The notes: generated by a model not told the origin, from the letters alone. A stretch of DNA of 11,593 nt from Arenicella sp. (GCA_018677115.1 JAHHOC010000387.1:1-11593); one strand, 5' to 3'; shown: positions 1-7,049, counted from the stretch's first letter. Numbers and translations: made by a program.

Positions 1-518
1 AGTCCGTTGAAGGCGAAAACCCTTATCGCTGGGAAGATACAACAACCAAGGATATTTTTTCCGGAAAAAAAGTTGTCGTATTTTCACTTCCGGGTGCATT
101 TACACCCACCTGTTCTTCCAGCCATCTACCGCGTTACGACGAACTCCACGCTGAATTCAGCGCCCAGGGTATCGACGATATCGTCTGCATCTCGGTCAAT
201 GATGCATTTGTAATGTTTAAATGGGGAAAGGAGCAGAACAACCACAACATCAGGCTGCTGCCGGATGGCAATGGAGAGTTTACCCGCAAGATGGGGATGC
301 TTGTCGATAAGTCTAACCTGGGTTTTGGAATGCGCTCATGGCGTTATTCAATGTTGGTCAACGATGGTGAAATTGAAAAGATGTTCATAGAGCCTGACTT
401 TGGCGACAACTGCCCCACTGATCCTTTTGAAGTGTCAGATGCAGACACCATGTTGGCATACCTCAAAGGAGCCGCGAAGCAAGGCGTCGCTGAACCAAAA
501 GTGGCCGCTGCAGGTTGA
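1..518 (+). CDS. Prx5-type peroxiredoxin, 5' truncated by window edge
   Basis: This is a thiol peroxidase of the Prx5/AhpC-TSA (glutathione-type) family, which reduces hydrogen peroxide and alkyl hydroperoxides in the cytoplasm. The reading frame is open from base 3 with no start, so the N-terminus lies outside; 171 codons are visible. The peroxidatic cysteine is in the motif [16 protein letters not shown] (Cys codon at 111-113), followed by the family's [10 protein letters not shown] and [14 protein letters not shown] segments. The [12 protein letters not shown] stretch and the C-terminal [15 protein letters not shown] stretch match bacterial Prx5 proteins closely. Further cysteines sit in DIVCISV and in DNCPTD. 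Whether either acts as a resolving cysteine, or glutathione/glutaredoxin does, cannot be settled here. No intrinsic terminator with a T-run follows the stop; a structured non-coding stretch does. Family assignment is very secure. Confidence 0.95.
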   Translation, partial: SVEGENPYRWEDTTTKDIFSGKKVVVFSLPGAFTPTCSSSHLPRYDELHAEFSAQGIDDIVCISVNDAFVMFKWGKEQNNHNIRLLPDGNGEFTRKMGMLVDKSNLGFGMRSWRYSMLVNDGEIEKMFIEPDFGDNCPTDPFEVSDADTMLAYLKGAAKQGVAEPKVAAAG

Positions 519-558
519 GTAGCTAGTGTCGGTTGACGAGTCCGCTTAGGACTGGGCT

Positions 559-608
559 GGAGAGCGTGTTCCGCAGGAAACCTGCTTAATCTGCGGAAAC
601 GCTACTCC
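559..608. repeat. Long imperfect inverted repeat (hairpin with a nested alternative)
   Basis: The left arm GGAGAGCGTGTTCCGCAG (559-576) pairs with the right arm CTGCGGAAACGCTACTCC (591-608), leaving two single-base bulges and a 14-base loop. A second, mutually exclusive hairpin, GCAGG-AAA-CCTGC (573-585), uses the inner part of the left arm, so two folds compete. No poly-T follows. It could be a structured RNA element or a palindromic repeat unit; copies elsewhere in the genome would decide. Confidence 0.55.
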
Positions 609-631
609 CAACCAACCCGGTCGGCTGCCTG

Positions 632-645
632 AGAAACATGTTTCT
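632..645. repeat. Perfect 14-bp palindrome AGAAACATGTTTCT
   Basis: Bases 632-645 read identically on both strands, centred between 638 and 639. A perfect dyad of this length could be an operator half-site pair or part of a larger structured element. It lies more than 200 bases from the next start codon, which is far for a repressor site of that gene. Confidence 0.5.
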
Positions 646-656
646 ACTATAGCGTC

Positions 657-708
657 AGTAGCTCGGTATTGTGTTGCACGCAACACCTTGCCGAAACACC
701 GCGCTACT
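657..708. repeat. Nested hairpin, three stacked stems
   Basis: AGTAGC (657-662) pairs with GCTACT (703-708), TCGG (663-666) with CCGA (691-694), and GTGTTGC (671-677) with GCAACAC (680-686). The terminal stem leaves only two unpaired bases, so as DNA it could form a cruciform and as RNA the top would open slightly. No T-run follows on either side, which argues against a terminator. Confidence 0.5.
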
Positions 709-854
709 AGCAATGCAGCTTAGCGTGCCCGAGTGGACCCGAGCGGAAAAGGAACTGGATAAGTTTTGCCGCGCCGCATAAACTCTACGTAGTCATAACA
801 CCAGCCCTGATATGCTCGGCGCCTCAATTTCGCGTATCGGAAAATATCATTAAA

Positions 855-1250
855 ATGAATGACTTAAGTGTAATAGCAGGTAAGGTTCTGTTGTCAATTT
901 CAGCAATGTTGTTCATCGCCTACGGATTGGCGGGGTTTGTTTCGCCGACTATTCCTGCAGGTTTTGCCGGCCTTGGCATAAACAGCGGAGATGCGTTTGT
1001 TGAAATCGGTGCAATGTATGGAGGGCTGCAAACCGGGATTGGCCTGTTTTGTGCGCTGGCAGCATGGCGCATGGCATATTTCCGCTCGGGACTGGCATTG
1101 CTGGTATTCAGCATCGGGATGCTGGCGCTGGCAAGGCTCTATTTTACCCTGACCGTGGAGGAGGCCGTGACCGCGTATACTTATGGAGCGCTGGTCTATG
1201 AAATGGTGACGGCCATCCTGGCCGCCGTATGCCTGAAGCAAACGCAATGA
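855..1250 (+). CDS. DUF4345-like small integral membrane protein
   Basis: This 131-residue, very hydrophobic protein has about four predicted transmembrane helices, near residues 5-29, 50-70, 75-95 and 105-125. The layout and the conserved-looking GAMYGGLQTGIGLF stretch (about residues 52-65), between helix 1 and the later helices, match the DUF4345 family of bacterial inner-membrane proteins, whose function is unknown. No catalytic or metal-binding motif is visible. The start ATG at 855 has no strong Shine-Dalgarno sequence; a GGA lies about 15 bases upstream. Its stop overlaps the start of the next membrane protein (ATGA at 1247-1250), so the two are probably translationally coupled. Family assignment rests on pattern recognition only. 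Confidence 0.75.
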   Translation: MNDLSVIAGKVLLSISAMLFIAYGLAGFVSPTIPAGFAGLGINSGDAFVEIGAMYGGLQTGIGLFCALAAWRMAYFRSGLALLVFSIGMLALARLYFTLTVEEAVTAYTYGALVYEMVTAILAAVCLKQTQ

Positions 1251-1786
1251 CTCAACACGAATATATTTTTATTGCAGTCTCGATCATTCTTGGATTGGCA
1301 ATTACGCGCTTGTTACATACCGTGGGCCTGATCACCCGGGCGCATGACAGGGTAATTTTTCACTGGTCATCAGCGCTGTGGGGTGGCAGCATCTTAATTT
1401 ATATTCTGCAACTGTGGTGGGTAGGTTGGGGGCTGCGCGACATTGAAGATTGGACCTTTCTTCACTTCATTATCCTGATAATCGGCTCGACTTTTCTTTA
1501 TGGCGCTGCGGAGATGGCATTTTCAGAGCCAGGCGAGGGTGTGCTTGATTTGCTGCAACACAGCCAACACCTTGGCCGCCTGTCAGCGTTGTCAATGCTG
1601 CTGTACTTTCTGGTCGGGCCATATGTGAATATATTTATGTACAACAATGCCGTAATTCCCTCAATTGCTGTTCCTTCCTTAGGAATATTGTTGATGTTAT
1701 TAGTGATTTTCTTGCCGTCTAAATTTAAACTCTGGTCAGTCCTGTTTTCAGCCTATTCACTCATCGTTGTTGCCCTTACGGTGTAG
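1247..1786 (+). CDS. Unassigned five-helix membrane protein
   Basis: This 179-residue integral membrane protein has about five predicted helices and no soluble domain. It opens with MTQHEYIFIAVSIILGLAIT, then has a charged/His turn (RLLHTVGLITRAHDR) and a Trp-rich second helix with LQLWWVGWGLRD. This N-terminal style recurs in unnamed proteobacterial membrane proteins, but I cannot name the family or function. I chose the ATG at 1247, giving the ATGA overlap with the upstream stop; an ATG at 1229 in the same frame would add six residues and overlap by 22 bases. The pairing with a DUF4345-like protein suggests joint action. No terminator is evident in the 168 bases before gspH. Confidence 0.8.
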   Translation: MTQHEYIFIAVSIILGLAITRLLHTVGLITRAHDRVIFHWSSALWGGSILIYILQLWWVGWGLRDIEDWTFLHFIILIIGSTFLYGAAEMAFSEPGEGVLDLLQHSQHLGRLSALSMLLYFLVGPYVNIFMYNNAVIPSIAVPSLGILLMLLVIFLPSKFKLWSVLFSAYSLIVVALTV

Positions 1787-1954
1787 ACCAGCTAAGTAGG
1801 GCGGGTGACAGCGAGCTTGGTTGACGCCCGGCCGACTCACACTGCTGATTGCGCTCGACAAGGTGCTTTGGGGGTGCGGTTAGGTGAAGCCGGAGGGCGC
1901 TCATGACCATTGCTTAACTACCACCGGTATTGTTGATCACGTATTATTCAGCCC

Positions 1955-2473
1955 ATGCAGTTGATAGAGCCCCAATTTCATAGCCGCAGAGCGCAGGAAG
2001 GATTTACCCTGCTGGAGATTATGGTTGTGTTGGCTATTGTTGGCACCGTGATCGCAGTTGTTGGCATCAACCTCACTCCCGACACAGACCGCCTGGCGCG
2101 GCTGGAGGCGGGACGTTTTATTACAGTCGTTAATGAAGTCAGGGATGAGGCCATTCTTGCTGGAGAGAGCTACTTTTTATTGATCGATGATAGGAATATG
2201 AGCTATCAATTTATTGGCATCAGGGCGGATCGCAGTAAATCCCGCGATGAAGGGCTGTTGAGGGTTCGCAGCGTAGAGCAGGGTGTTTCCCTGGATTGGG
2301 AGGTGTTCGAGCAGTTTGATAGTGAAGAATCCGAAAAACGGGTGTTGATTACTGCGCTGGGGGAAATAACTCCTTTCGAAGCATGGTTCGAGGGTGATGA
2401 AAATCAGTATCGTGTTTACGTTAACGAAGATTACCAGCTCGAGCAACGCACCGATGAGTCGTCCCGCTTGTGA
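1955..2473 (+). CDS. gspH: GspH, type II secretion minor pseudopilin
   Basis: GspH is a minor pseudopilin of the T2SS pseudopilus. It is inserted in the inner membrane, processed by prepilin peptidase GspO, and assembled with GspI, J and K near the pseudopilus tip. The protein is 172 residues. The type IV prepilin signal is EG^FTLLEIMVVLAIVG, with cleavage after Gly16 and the conserved Glu at +5 (Glu21), followed by a hydrophobic helix to about residue 40 and a soluble beta domain with acidic segments. No other in-frame ATG supports a different start. No Shine-Dalgarno sequence precedes the ATG, and a -10-like TATTAT sits at 1942-1947 without a good -35. gspG, normally directly upstream, is absent. 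It heads the gspHIJKLM block and ends one base before gspI. Confidence 0.92.
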   Translation: MQLIEPQFHSRRAQEGFTLLEIMVVLAIVGTVIAVVGINLTPDTDRLARLEAGRFITVVNEVRDEAILAGESYFLLIDDRNMSYQFIGIRADRSKSRDEGLLRVRSVEQGVSLDWEVFEQFDSEESEKRVLITALGEITPFEAWFEGDENQYRVYVNEDYQLEQRTDESSRL

Positions 2474-2474
2474 T

Positions 2475-2864
2475 ATGCGACTTGATGCTGAAAACGGTTT
2501 TACCCTTATTGAAATCATCGTCGCGTTGGCGGTAGTGGCAATTGCAGTACTGTCAATGATGGGTAGCATGAGCACGCATGCCCATGTGAGTGGTGAATTG
2601 GAAAAAAACGTCATCTCGCGTTGGGTTGCCAGCAACGTAATCGCGGAAACCCGTTACCAGGCGCAGTTTGAGAGAATCAGGATTGGCAGGTCAAGCGACA
2701 CTATAAGGATGGGTGGACACCGCTGGCGTGCGCGGAGTACTGTTGCCAAAACTGACGTGGAACAAGTATTTCTGCTGACCGTAGAGGTTTTTGATGAAGA
2801 TACGAAGGATGATAAGCCGCTCAGCCGGCTGACCACCGCGCTTGCCTATTCTGGTGAATTATGA
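2475..2864 (+). CDS. gspI: GspI, type II secretion minor pseudopilin
   Basis: GspI is the minor pseudopilin thought to nucleate the I-J-K tip complex of the T2SS pseudopilus. From ATG 2475 it has 129 residues, close to the family norm, with a short leader MRLDAENG^FTLIEIIVALAV, cleavage after Gly8 and Glu at +5. The start lies one base past the gspH stop. An in-frame ATG at 2454 would give a 15-residue leader and a 20-base overlap; neither start has a strong Shine-Dalgarno sequence, so 2475 is preferred on spacing. The soluble part contains an MGGHRWRA motif common in GspI proteins. Its stop overlaps the gspJ start (ATGA), which implies translational coupling and stoichiometric synthesis. Confidence 0.92.
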   Translation: MRLDAENGFTLIEIIVALAVVAIAVLSMMGSMSTHAHVSGELEKNVISRWVASNVIAETRYQAQFERIRIGRSSDTIRMGGHRWRARSTVAKTDVEQVFLLTVEVFDEDTKDDKPLSRLTTALAYSGEL

Positions 2865-3553
2865 TGAAGCGCGGATCCGGATTTACACTCATCGAAATAG
2901 TGGTTGCCGTTGCTATTTTCGGAGTGATTATGAGCATTGTGTTCCCGACCCTGGCGCAGTTTCTGGATCTTCGCGAACGGCTTCAGCAAAAGCATCAAGA
3001 GATTGCCGGTCTTCAAAAAGCCTTTCTGTTCATGGCCAATGATTTTCGCTACGCTGCGAATCGGTCGCCCAAAGACGAATACGGTGAACCGGTTAAAACC
3101 ACCTTGAGTATCGATGACGGGGCACTGATTAACCTGACGGCGCTGTACCCGGATGTGAATCTGGATGGGCTTAATGTGCCGCGCCGCCTGCAGTGGGTGC
3201 TTGAAGATGGTGCACTTAAACGCATTCAGTACCCGGTAATGGACCCCGACGCGACAACACGCGCCGTCACACAAATACTATTGCGCGACGTGCAAAGTGT
3301 TGCTGTGGAAGTGAGTCACATCGAGGACGGGCGCAGTAATACAGACGATAAATGGAGCGAGGGCTCCAGCCTCCCAGGATTGATAGCCATCGACGTCGAG
3401 TTTTTGGATGGTACCGAATTCCGCCGGGTGTTCACCATGGTAGGTGGCGATAAACAAAAGGCTGTCGCAGCGGAAGCAGCAACTTCTGTCGAACCATCGA
3501 TTAACCCCGAATCGGATGAGTCCACGAGCGATCAGGACACCGGAGACAGTTGA
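2861..3553 (+). CDS. gspJ: GspJ, type II secretion minor pseudopilin
   Basis: GspJ forms the pseudopilus tip with GspI and GspK. The protein is 230 residues with a very short leader, MMKRGSG^FTLIEIVVAVAI, cleaved after Gly7, with Glu at +5. The soluble domain has typical GspJ elements: the DFRYAANR segment (about 61-68) and VPRRLQWVLEDGALKR (about 107-121), the latter resembling the family's strand preceding a basic turn. The C-terminal 30 or so residues (from about 201) are a Ser/Glu/Asp-rich, probably disordered tail. ATG 2861 overlaps the gspI stop; ATG 2864 is an equally possible start. The stop overlaps the gspK ATG by one base (TGATG), and GGAG at 3542-3545, inside this gene, serves as the gspK ribosome-binding site. 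Confidence 0.92.
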   Translation: MMKRGSGFTLIEIVVAVAIFGVIMSIVFPTLAQFLDLRERLQQKHQEIAGLQKAFLFMANDFRYAANRSPKDEYGEPVKTTLSIDDGALINLTALYPDVNLDGLNVPRRLQWVLEDGALKRIQYPVMDPDATTRAVTQILLRDVQSVAVEVSHIEDGRSNTDDKWSEGSSLPGLIAIDVEFLDGTEFRRVFTMVGGDKQKAVAAEAATSVEPSINPESDESTSDQDTGDS

Positions 3554-4677
3554 TGAAATCGGGCTCAACAATAAACCCTCCGGCGCAGAGCGGCCTGGCA
3601 CTGGTCACCGTGCTGTTGATCGTTGCCCTTATTGCCTCTTTGCAAGTGTTCCTGATAGAACAGCAGCATTTGCTGATACGCATGATAGGCAACCAAAAAG
3701 CAGCTGAGCAGAGCTTTCAATATGCGCAGGGAATTAATACGTGGGCGACGCGGGTGCTGTATGAAGACGCAAATCCTGCCATCGACTATTGGGGTGAGGA
3801 CTGGTACAAGTTCGGTAAACCAGTCGAGCAGCAGCAAAATCAGAATGTTGACCAGTCGGACTTTTCCCTGCAGACAACCCGCCAGGCAGCTGAGGAAGAA
3901 GAACCCATGCCACAGGTAGACTTTGGCATTGAGGGACTGAAATTTGAAATACAGGATCTGCAGTCACGCTTCAACCTCAACAATCTTGAGGATAAAAATC
4001 CGGCTGCGATGAAAGCATATAAAACGATTTTTCTAAACCTTCTGGAAATCCTGCAGATTGGCGAGATAGCTGATCGTGAACAGTTGTACGGCGCACTGCT
4101 GGATTGGCTTGACGAAAATGACTTGGCAAGCGCCAGTGGTTATGAGAGTGGCGATTATCAAATAAAAACCACGCCCTATTATTCTGCCGATCAAAAACTA
4201 ACTTCACTGGGCGAGCTTCGTTTTGTCGAGGGGTTTACAGCGGAAGTGATTTCAAAGCTCAGGCCCTATGTGACTGCTTTGCCAATTAATAATGCTAAAA
4301 TCAATCTGAACACCGCCAGCGCTGAGGTCGTGGCGGCCCTTAGTGCTGTTCCGGTCACTGATCTGGGGAGCATCTCAGCATTTCTCAGTGAACGCGAAGA
4401 AGAGGCCTTTTTAGGATTCCAAAGCGCAGATATCCAGCGCGCCGAAAGTGCTATTATTGGCGCATCCGTTATCGGTAAAACGCCGGTTCCAAATATGTTG
4501 CAGACCTTCAGTCAGTTTTTCAGCGTTAACGCCCACATTAGCCTCGGTGATCACAGTTACTGTACCAGAACTGTTGTTATGCGGGAGGCTGCAAATCCAG
4601 ATGATTCTGCAGTGCCAGGAATCACCATTATTGGGCGGGAACATGACACGTTCTGCGTCGATTCCCAGACTTTATAG
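3553..4677 (+). CDS. gspK: GspK, type II secretion minor pseudopilin
   Basis: GspK is the large pseudopilin that caps the tip of the T2SS pseudopilus. From ATG 3553 it has 374 residues. The prepilin signal is SG^LALVTVLLIVALIA, cleaved after Gly14; as is characteristic of GspK, the +5 Glu is absent (Thr). Family landmarks are DLQSRFNLNNL (135-145), LLDWLDEND (182-190) and INLNTASAEVVAAL (250-263). Residues about 90-122 form a Gln/Glu-rich low-complexity insert just before the core. Two cysteines near the C-terminus (337 and 368) could form a disulfide in the periplasm. The start is supported by GGAG seven bases upstream and by the TGATG overlap with gspJ; a TTG at 3550 in frame is less likely. 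Confidence 0.93.
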   Translation: MKSGSTINPPAQSGLALVTVLLIVALIASLQVFLIEQQHLLIRMIGNQKAAEQSFQYAQGINTWATRVLYEDANPAIDYWGEDWYKFGKPVEQQQNQNVDQSDFSLQTTRQAAEEEEPMPQVDFGIEGLKFEIQDLQSRFNLNNLEDKNPAAMKAYKTIFLNLLEILQIGEIADREQLYGALLDWLDENDLASASGYESGDYQIKTTPYYSADQKLTSLGELRFVEGFTAEVISKLRPYVTALPINNAKINLNTASAEVVAALSAVPVTDLGSISAFLSEREEEAFLGFQSADIQRAESAIIGASVIGKTPVPNMLQTFSQFFSVNAHISLGDHSYCTRTVVMREAANPDDSAVPGITIIGREHDTFCVDSQTL

Positions 4678-4682
4678 CGCCT

Positions 4683-5852
4683 ATGCAACTCTATATTCGA
4701 TTAGAAGCCCCGTTTGAATGGGTGCGTGTCAACGGACGTAAAGTTGAATCCTTCGGTGAAGTGGCCTCGCCGGCTGATTACCCTGTGTCAGCTGACTATG
4801 AAGTAATCGGTGTAGTACCAGGTACCCTGGTTACTGCGCATCGGGTTAGTCTTCCGGCAAAATCCCGCAAACAGTTTCAAACCGCGTTGCCATACGCGCT
4901 GGAAGAAACCGTTTCAGAAGAAATTGATGATCTGCATTTCGTAGTGCCGCAGTGGCAACCCGGTCAGGCGTGTACAGTACTCGTTGTGGCCAAACAACAT
5001 ATGCAAAGATGGCAGGCGCTTGCTGACGATAATCGCCTGCCGGTTAACACGCTGGTTCCAGATTACGCGTTGCTGCCGATCCATGATGCAGCAGATTGCA
5101 CATTGTGCCGTCAAGATGAGCGTGTGTTGACTAACCATGAGGGAGGTTTTGGGGTCAGTCTGGATACGGAATTCATTGAATCATGGTTAATGGATGTACC
5201 CGTGTCATCGGTGATCGCAGTGAACGACCAGCAATTGACTGAGCAGCTCATTGAAAAACACCCGGATCGCGATTTTCGGCATTGGCCAATCGGTGAAAAG
5301 ATGGCACATTGGCTGGAGTACCCCAGGGTGATGGAGCTTGATCTATGGTCAGATGCCTACCGTCCTTCGGTCAATAGTCTGGATTGGCGGTCGTTCTCGC
5401 TGCCGCTGATCATTTTCGGGATTGCCGTTGCTGCGCTATTCTTATTCGATACCTATCGGTATTTCTCGCTACATGCCGAAGTGCGATCAATAGATGCAGA
5501 GATGCAGGACATCATCAAGCGTACATTTCCTGAGATCGACACTGTTGAGGTCAATAACGAACGCTATATCATGCAGCAGGCACTTGAGCGACGCCGTGGG
5601 CCGGTCATCTCAGGTGGAATGCACACATTATTGGCAGAAACATCGGCCGTACTGCGGCGCGAAAAAATCACCCTGTCAAATATCGTTTACCGCGACTCGG
5701 AATTGGTCATCACCTGTCAGCTGAATGACTTTTCGCAGGTTGACAAGATTACCCGGCAATTAAATTCCAGACCGGCAATCAGTGCCACTTTGCAGTCTTC
5801 AGCGTCGGATGATGGTGAAATCGTCGCCAGCTACGCATTAACCGAAAGTTGA
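4683..5852 (+). CDS. gspL: GspL, type II secretion inner-membrane assembly platform protein
   Basis: GspL links the cytoplasmic secretion ATPase GspE to the inner-membrane platform and the pseudopilus. The 389-residue protein has the family's order: an N-terminal cytoplasmic actin-like domain (about 1-230), one transmembrane helix (about 238-256, LPLIIFGIAVAALFLF), then a periplasmic ferredoxin-like domain (about 300-389). The PYALEETVSEEIDDLHFV segment (70-87) is a recognisable GspL signature. ATG 4683 is five bases after the gspK stop, without a good Shine-Dalgarno sequence, suggesting translation by coupling. It is followed after 18 bases by gspM, its structural partner. Length and order are normal; nothing suggests decay. 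Confidence 0.93.
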   Translation: MQLYIRLEAPFEWVRVNGRKVESFGEVASPADYPVSADYEVIGVVPGTLVTAHRVSLPAKSRKQFQTALPYALEETVSEEIDDLHFVVPQWQPGQACTVLVVAKQHMQRWQALADDNRLPVNTLVPDYALLPIHDAADCTLCRQDERVLTNHEGGFGVSLDTEFIESWLMDVPVSSVIAVNDQQLTEQLIEKHPDRDFRHWPIGEKMAHWLEYPRVMELDLWSDAYRPSVNSLDWRSFSLPLIIFGIAVAALFLFDTYRYFSLHAEVRSIDAEMQDIIKRTFPEIDTVEVNNERYIMQQALERRRGPVISGGMHTLLAETSAVLRREKITLSNIVYRDSELVITCQLNDFSQVDKITRQLNSRPAISATLQSSASDDGEIVASYALTES

Positions 5853-5870
5853 TAGAGAATACACAGAGCC

Positions 5871-6374
5871 GTGCAAAATATTATTAAATCAAAATGGGCG
5901 AAATTGGAGCAGCGCGAGAGACTTGTGCTGGGCTGGGGCGCTTTTATTGTCGCAGCGATAATTTTCTATGCATTTATCTGGCAGCCCTGGCATCGTGCGA
6001 TTGAGCACATGGAGCAAGCTTTGCAGCCGCGGCGTGAAAGCCTTGTGTGGATGCGTCAGCAGGCGGAAATAATAGAAAAAGGGCCGGCCAGGAATAGTGC
6101 GGCAAACTTTAAAGGCATGTCTGAGTCTTTATTGTCGGTGATTGAAAAAACTGCCAGGGTCAGCAAAGTGCGTGAATCCATTCAGCAAATGGTACCCAGT
6201 TCGAACGGTGATGAAGTGCGCGTGGTTCTTGAGGAGGCAAATTTTAATAACTGGGTACGCTGGATTGACGTGCTCATCAAGGATTATGGCGTCACCGTGA
6301 AACAGCTTTCTGCCGAGCGTGATGAAGATTCGCCCAATGTCGCTGAAATAAGAATTACCTTCGAGCGAGTTTAG
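5871..6374 (+). CDS. gspM: GspM, type II secretion inner-membrane platform protein
   Basis: GspM is a bitopic inner-membrane protein that binds GspL and stabilises the T2SS platform. It has 167 residues, with a short cytoplasmic N-terminus (WAKLEQRERLVL), one transmembrane helix (about 20-37), the typical W-x-P exit (WQPW, 37-40), a periplasmic helix (about 42-70) and a C-terminal ferredoxin-like domain containing NFNNWVRWIDVL, a GspM hallmark. The start is GTG at 5871; no in-frame ATG precedes the hydrophobic helix, and AGAG lies just upstream. It ends the gsp block: a strong terminator follows at 6397-6424, so gspN is not in this transcript. Confidence 0.92.
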   Translation: MQNIIKSKWAKLEQRERLVLGWGAFIVAAIIFYAFIWQPWHRAIEHMEQALQPRRESLVWMRQQAEIIEKGPARNSAANFKGMSESLLSVIEKTARVSKVRESIQQMVPSSNGDEVRVVLEEANFNNWVRWIDVLIKDYGVTVKQLSAERDEDSPNVAEIRITFERV

Positions 6375-6396
6375 TTGTTGATGTTTTGCCAAACGT

Positions 6397-6424
6397 AAAA
6401 AAGTCCGCAGGGGCGGACTTTTAA
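6397..6424. terminator. Bidirectional rho-independent terminator between gspM and the cytochrome gene
   Basis: A perfect stem AAGTCCGC (6401-6408) / GCGGACTT (6413-6420) with loop AGGG extends by flanking A:T pairs. On the plus strand it ends in a T-run, and on the minus strand the run of A at 6397-6402 becomes T. It therefore terminates both the gsp operon (stop at 6374) and the convergent cytochrome gene (stop at 6489). Confidence 0.9.
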
Positions 6425-6488
6425 TGATTTTTATTGGCGTATCAGGTGTATCGAATTTTCACCCGCGTTGGGAAAACTTTACCGCCGA

Positions 6489-6977
6489 TTAGAGCTGTTC
6501 GACCATATAGTCAACAGCAGCCTTTACTGAGTCATCTGAGAGCGCTGTATTGCCACCCTTGGCAGGCATCATGCCGGCTTCACCTGTATAACCATTTATG
6601 GCATTCGCATAGAGCGCTTCGATGCCCTTTGTCACACGTGACTCCCAGTCTCCCGCATCTCCTAACATCGGAGCGCCAGCCACGCCCGACGTGTGACAGG
6701 CCCCACAACTGGCATAGGCTTGCTCACCAGTCAGTGCCTCCGCAACTACTACTGGTGCAGCCGCAGCGGTTTCCGCTGCGAATGCTCCAACTGGTGCAAT
6801 GCGCTCGGCAATTGAGTTGCTGTTTTCCAATTCACTGCGCGCGTCCAGACGCTCGTTCACATCGCTTGCTGCGAATGTGGCAACAAACATTAGCAAAACG
6901 GCAATTACCGACATTGCAATGATCATAATGATAAATAGACGATTGAACGTTGAATCGTTCATTTGTTCTTCACTCAT
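6489..6977 (-). CDS. Membrane-anchored cytochrome c5-family protein
   Basis: This 162-residue monoheme c-type cytochrome probably carries electrons at the periplasmic face of the inner membrane. Residues about 14-36 form a hydrophobic helix, most likely an uncleaved signal anchor. A long Ala/Glu-rich linker (about 37-80) follows, then the heme domain. The heme motif is CGACH (Cys91, Cys94, His95) within ALTGEQAYASCGACHTSG. The likely axial Met is in GMMPAKGG (Met137 before Pro138), in the position used by cytochrome c5 proteins. The C-terminal VKAAVDYMVEQL helix also fits. The start MSEEQ is preceded by CAGG at good spacing; a second Met follows at residue 6. A TATAAT promoter lies about 45 bases upstream. 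The electron partners cannot be told from this window. Confidence 0.9.
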   Translation of the reverse strand: MSEEQMNDSTFNRLFIIMIIAMSVIAVLLMFVATFAASDVNERLDARSELENSNSIAERIAPVGAFAAETAAAAPVVVAEALTGEQAYASCGACHTSGVAGAPMLGDAGDWESRVTKGIEALYANAINGYTGEAGMMPAKGGNTALSDDSVKAAVDYMVEQL

Positions 6978-7021
6978 TGAATTACCTGTGCAGCTTTTTT
7001 GACGGAATTTGAACGGGGGCG

Positions 7022-7049
7022 ATTATAGCCTATCCGAAGATATGGAAAA
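7022..7049 (-). promoter_or_regulatory. Probable sigma-70 promoter of the cytochrome c5 gene
   Basis: On the minus strand a perfect TATAAT (7022-7027) is preceded, after 16 bases, by a weak -35 TTTTCC (7044-7049). Transcription would start near 7015, giving a 5' untranslated region of about 38 bases. The -35 abuts the yjgR terminator hairpin, so the cytochrome gene seems to be its own unit. Confidence 0.55.

Larger units (their letters stand above)
519..854. other. Non-coding stretch with five successive inverted repeats
   Basis: No convincing gene lies here. The stretch holds a run of dyads: a perfect 5-bp hairpin at 539-553 (AGTCC/GGACT), a long imperfect hairpin at 559-608, a perfect 14-bp palindrome at 632-645, a nested hairpin at 657-708, and a bulged 8-9 bp stem at 762-784. 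None is followed by a clear T-run, so none is an obvious intrinsic terminator. The density of dyads suggests a structured RNA, a palindromic repeat element, or decayed mobile DNA. I recognise no known family. Promoter and ribosome-binding signals just before 855 are weak. Confidence 0.6.

Noticed and set aside
532..555. Hammerhead-ribozyme-like core (TTGACGAG followed by a stem-loop)
   Set aside because: The first conserved C is T, and the essential GAAA after the stem is replaced by TGGG, so the catalytic core is not present.
721..790. tRNA-Ser-like string (GTGCCCGAGTGGA)
   Set aside because: Only a D-arm-like fragment is present; there is no anticodon arm, no GTTCAA T-loop and no closing acceptor stem.
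6434..6922. Plus-strand frame opposite the cytochrome gene
   Set aside because: It is Pro/His/Leu/Arg-rich, as expected for the reverse of an Ala-rich gene, and the minus strand encodes a clear CxxCH cytochrome.
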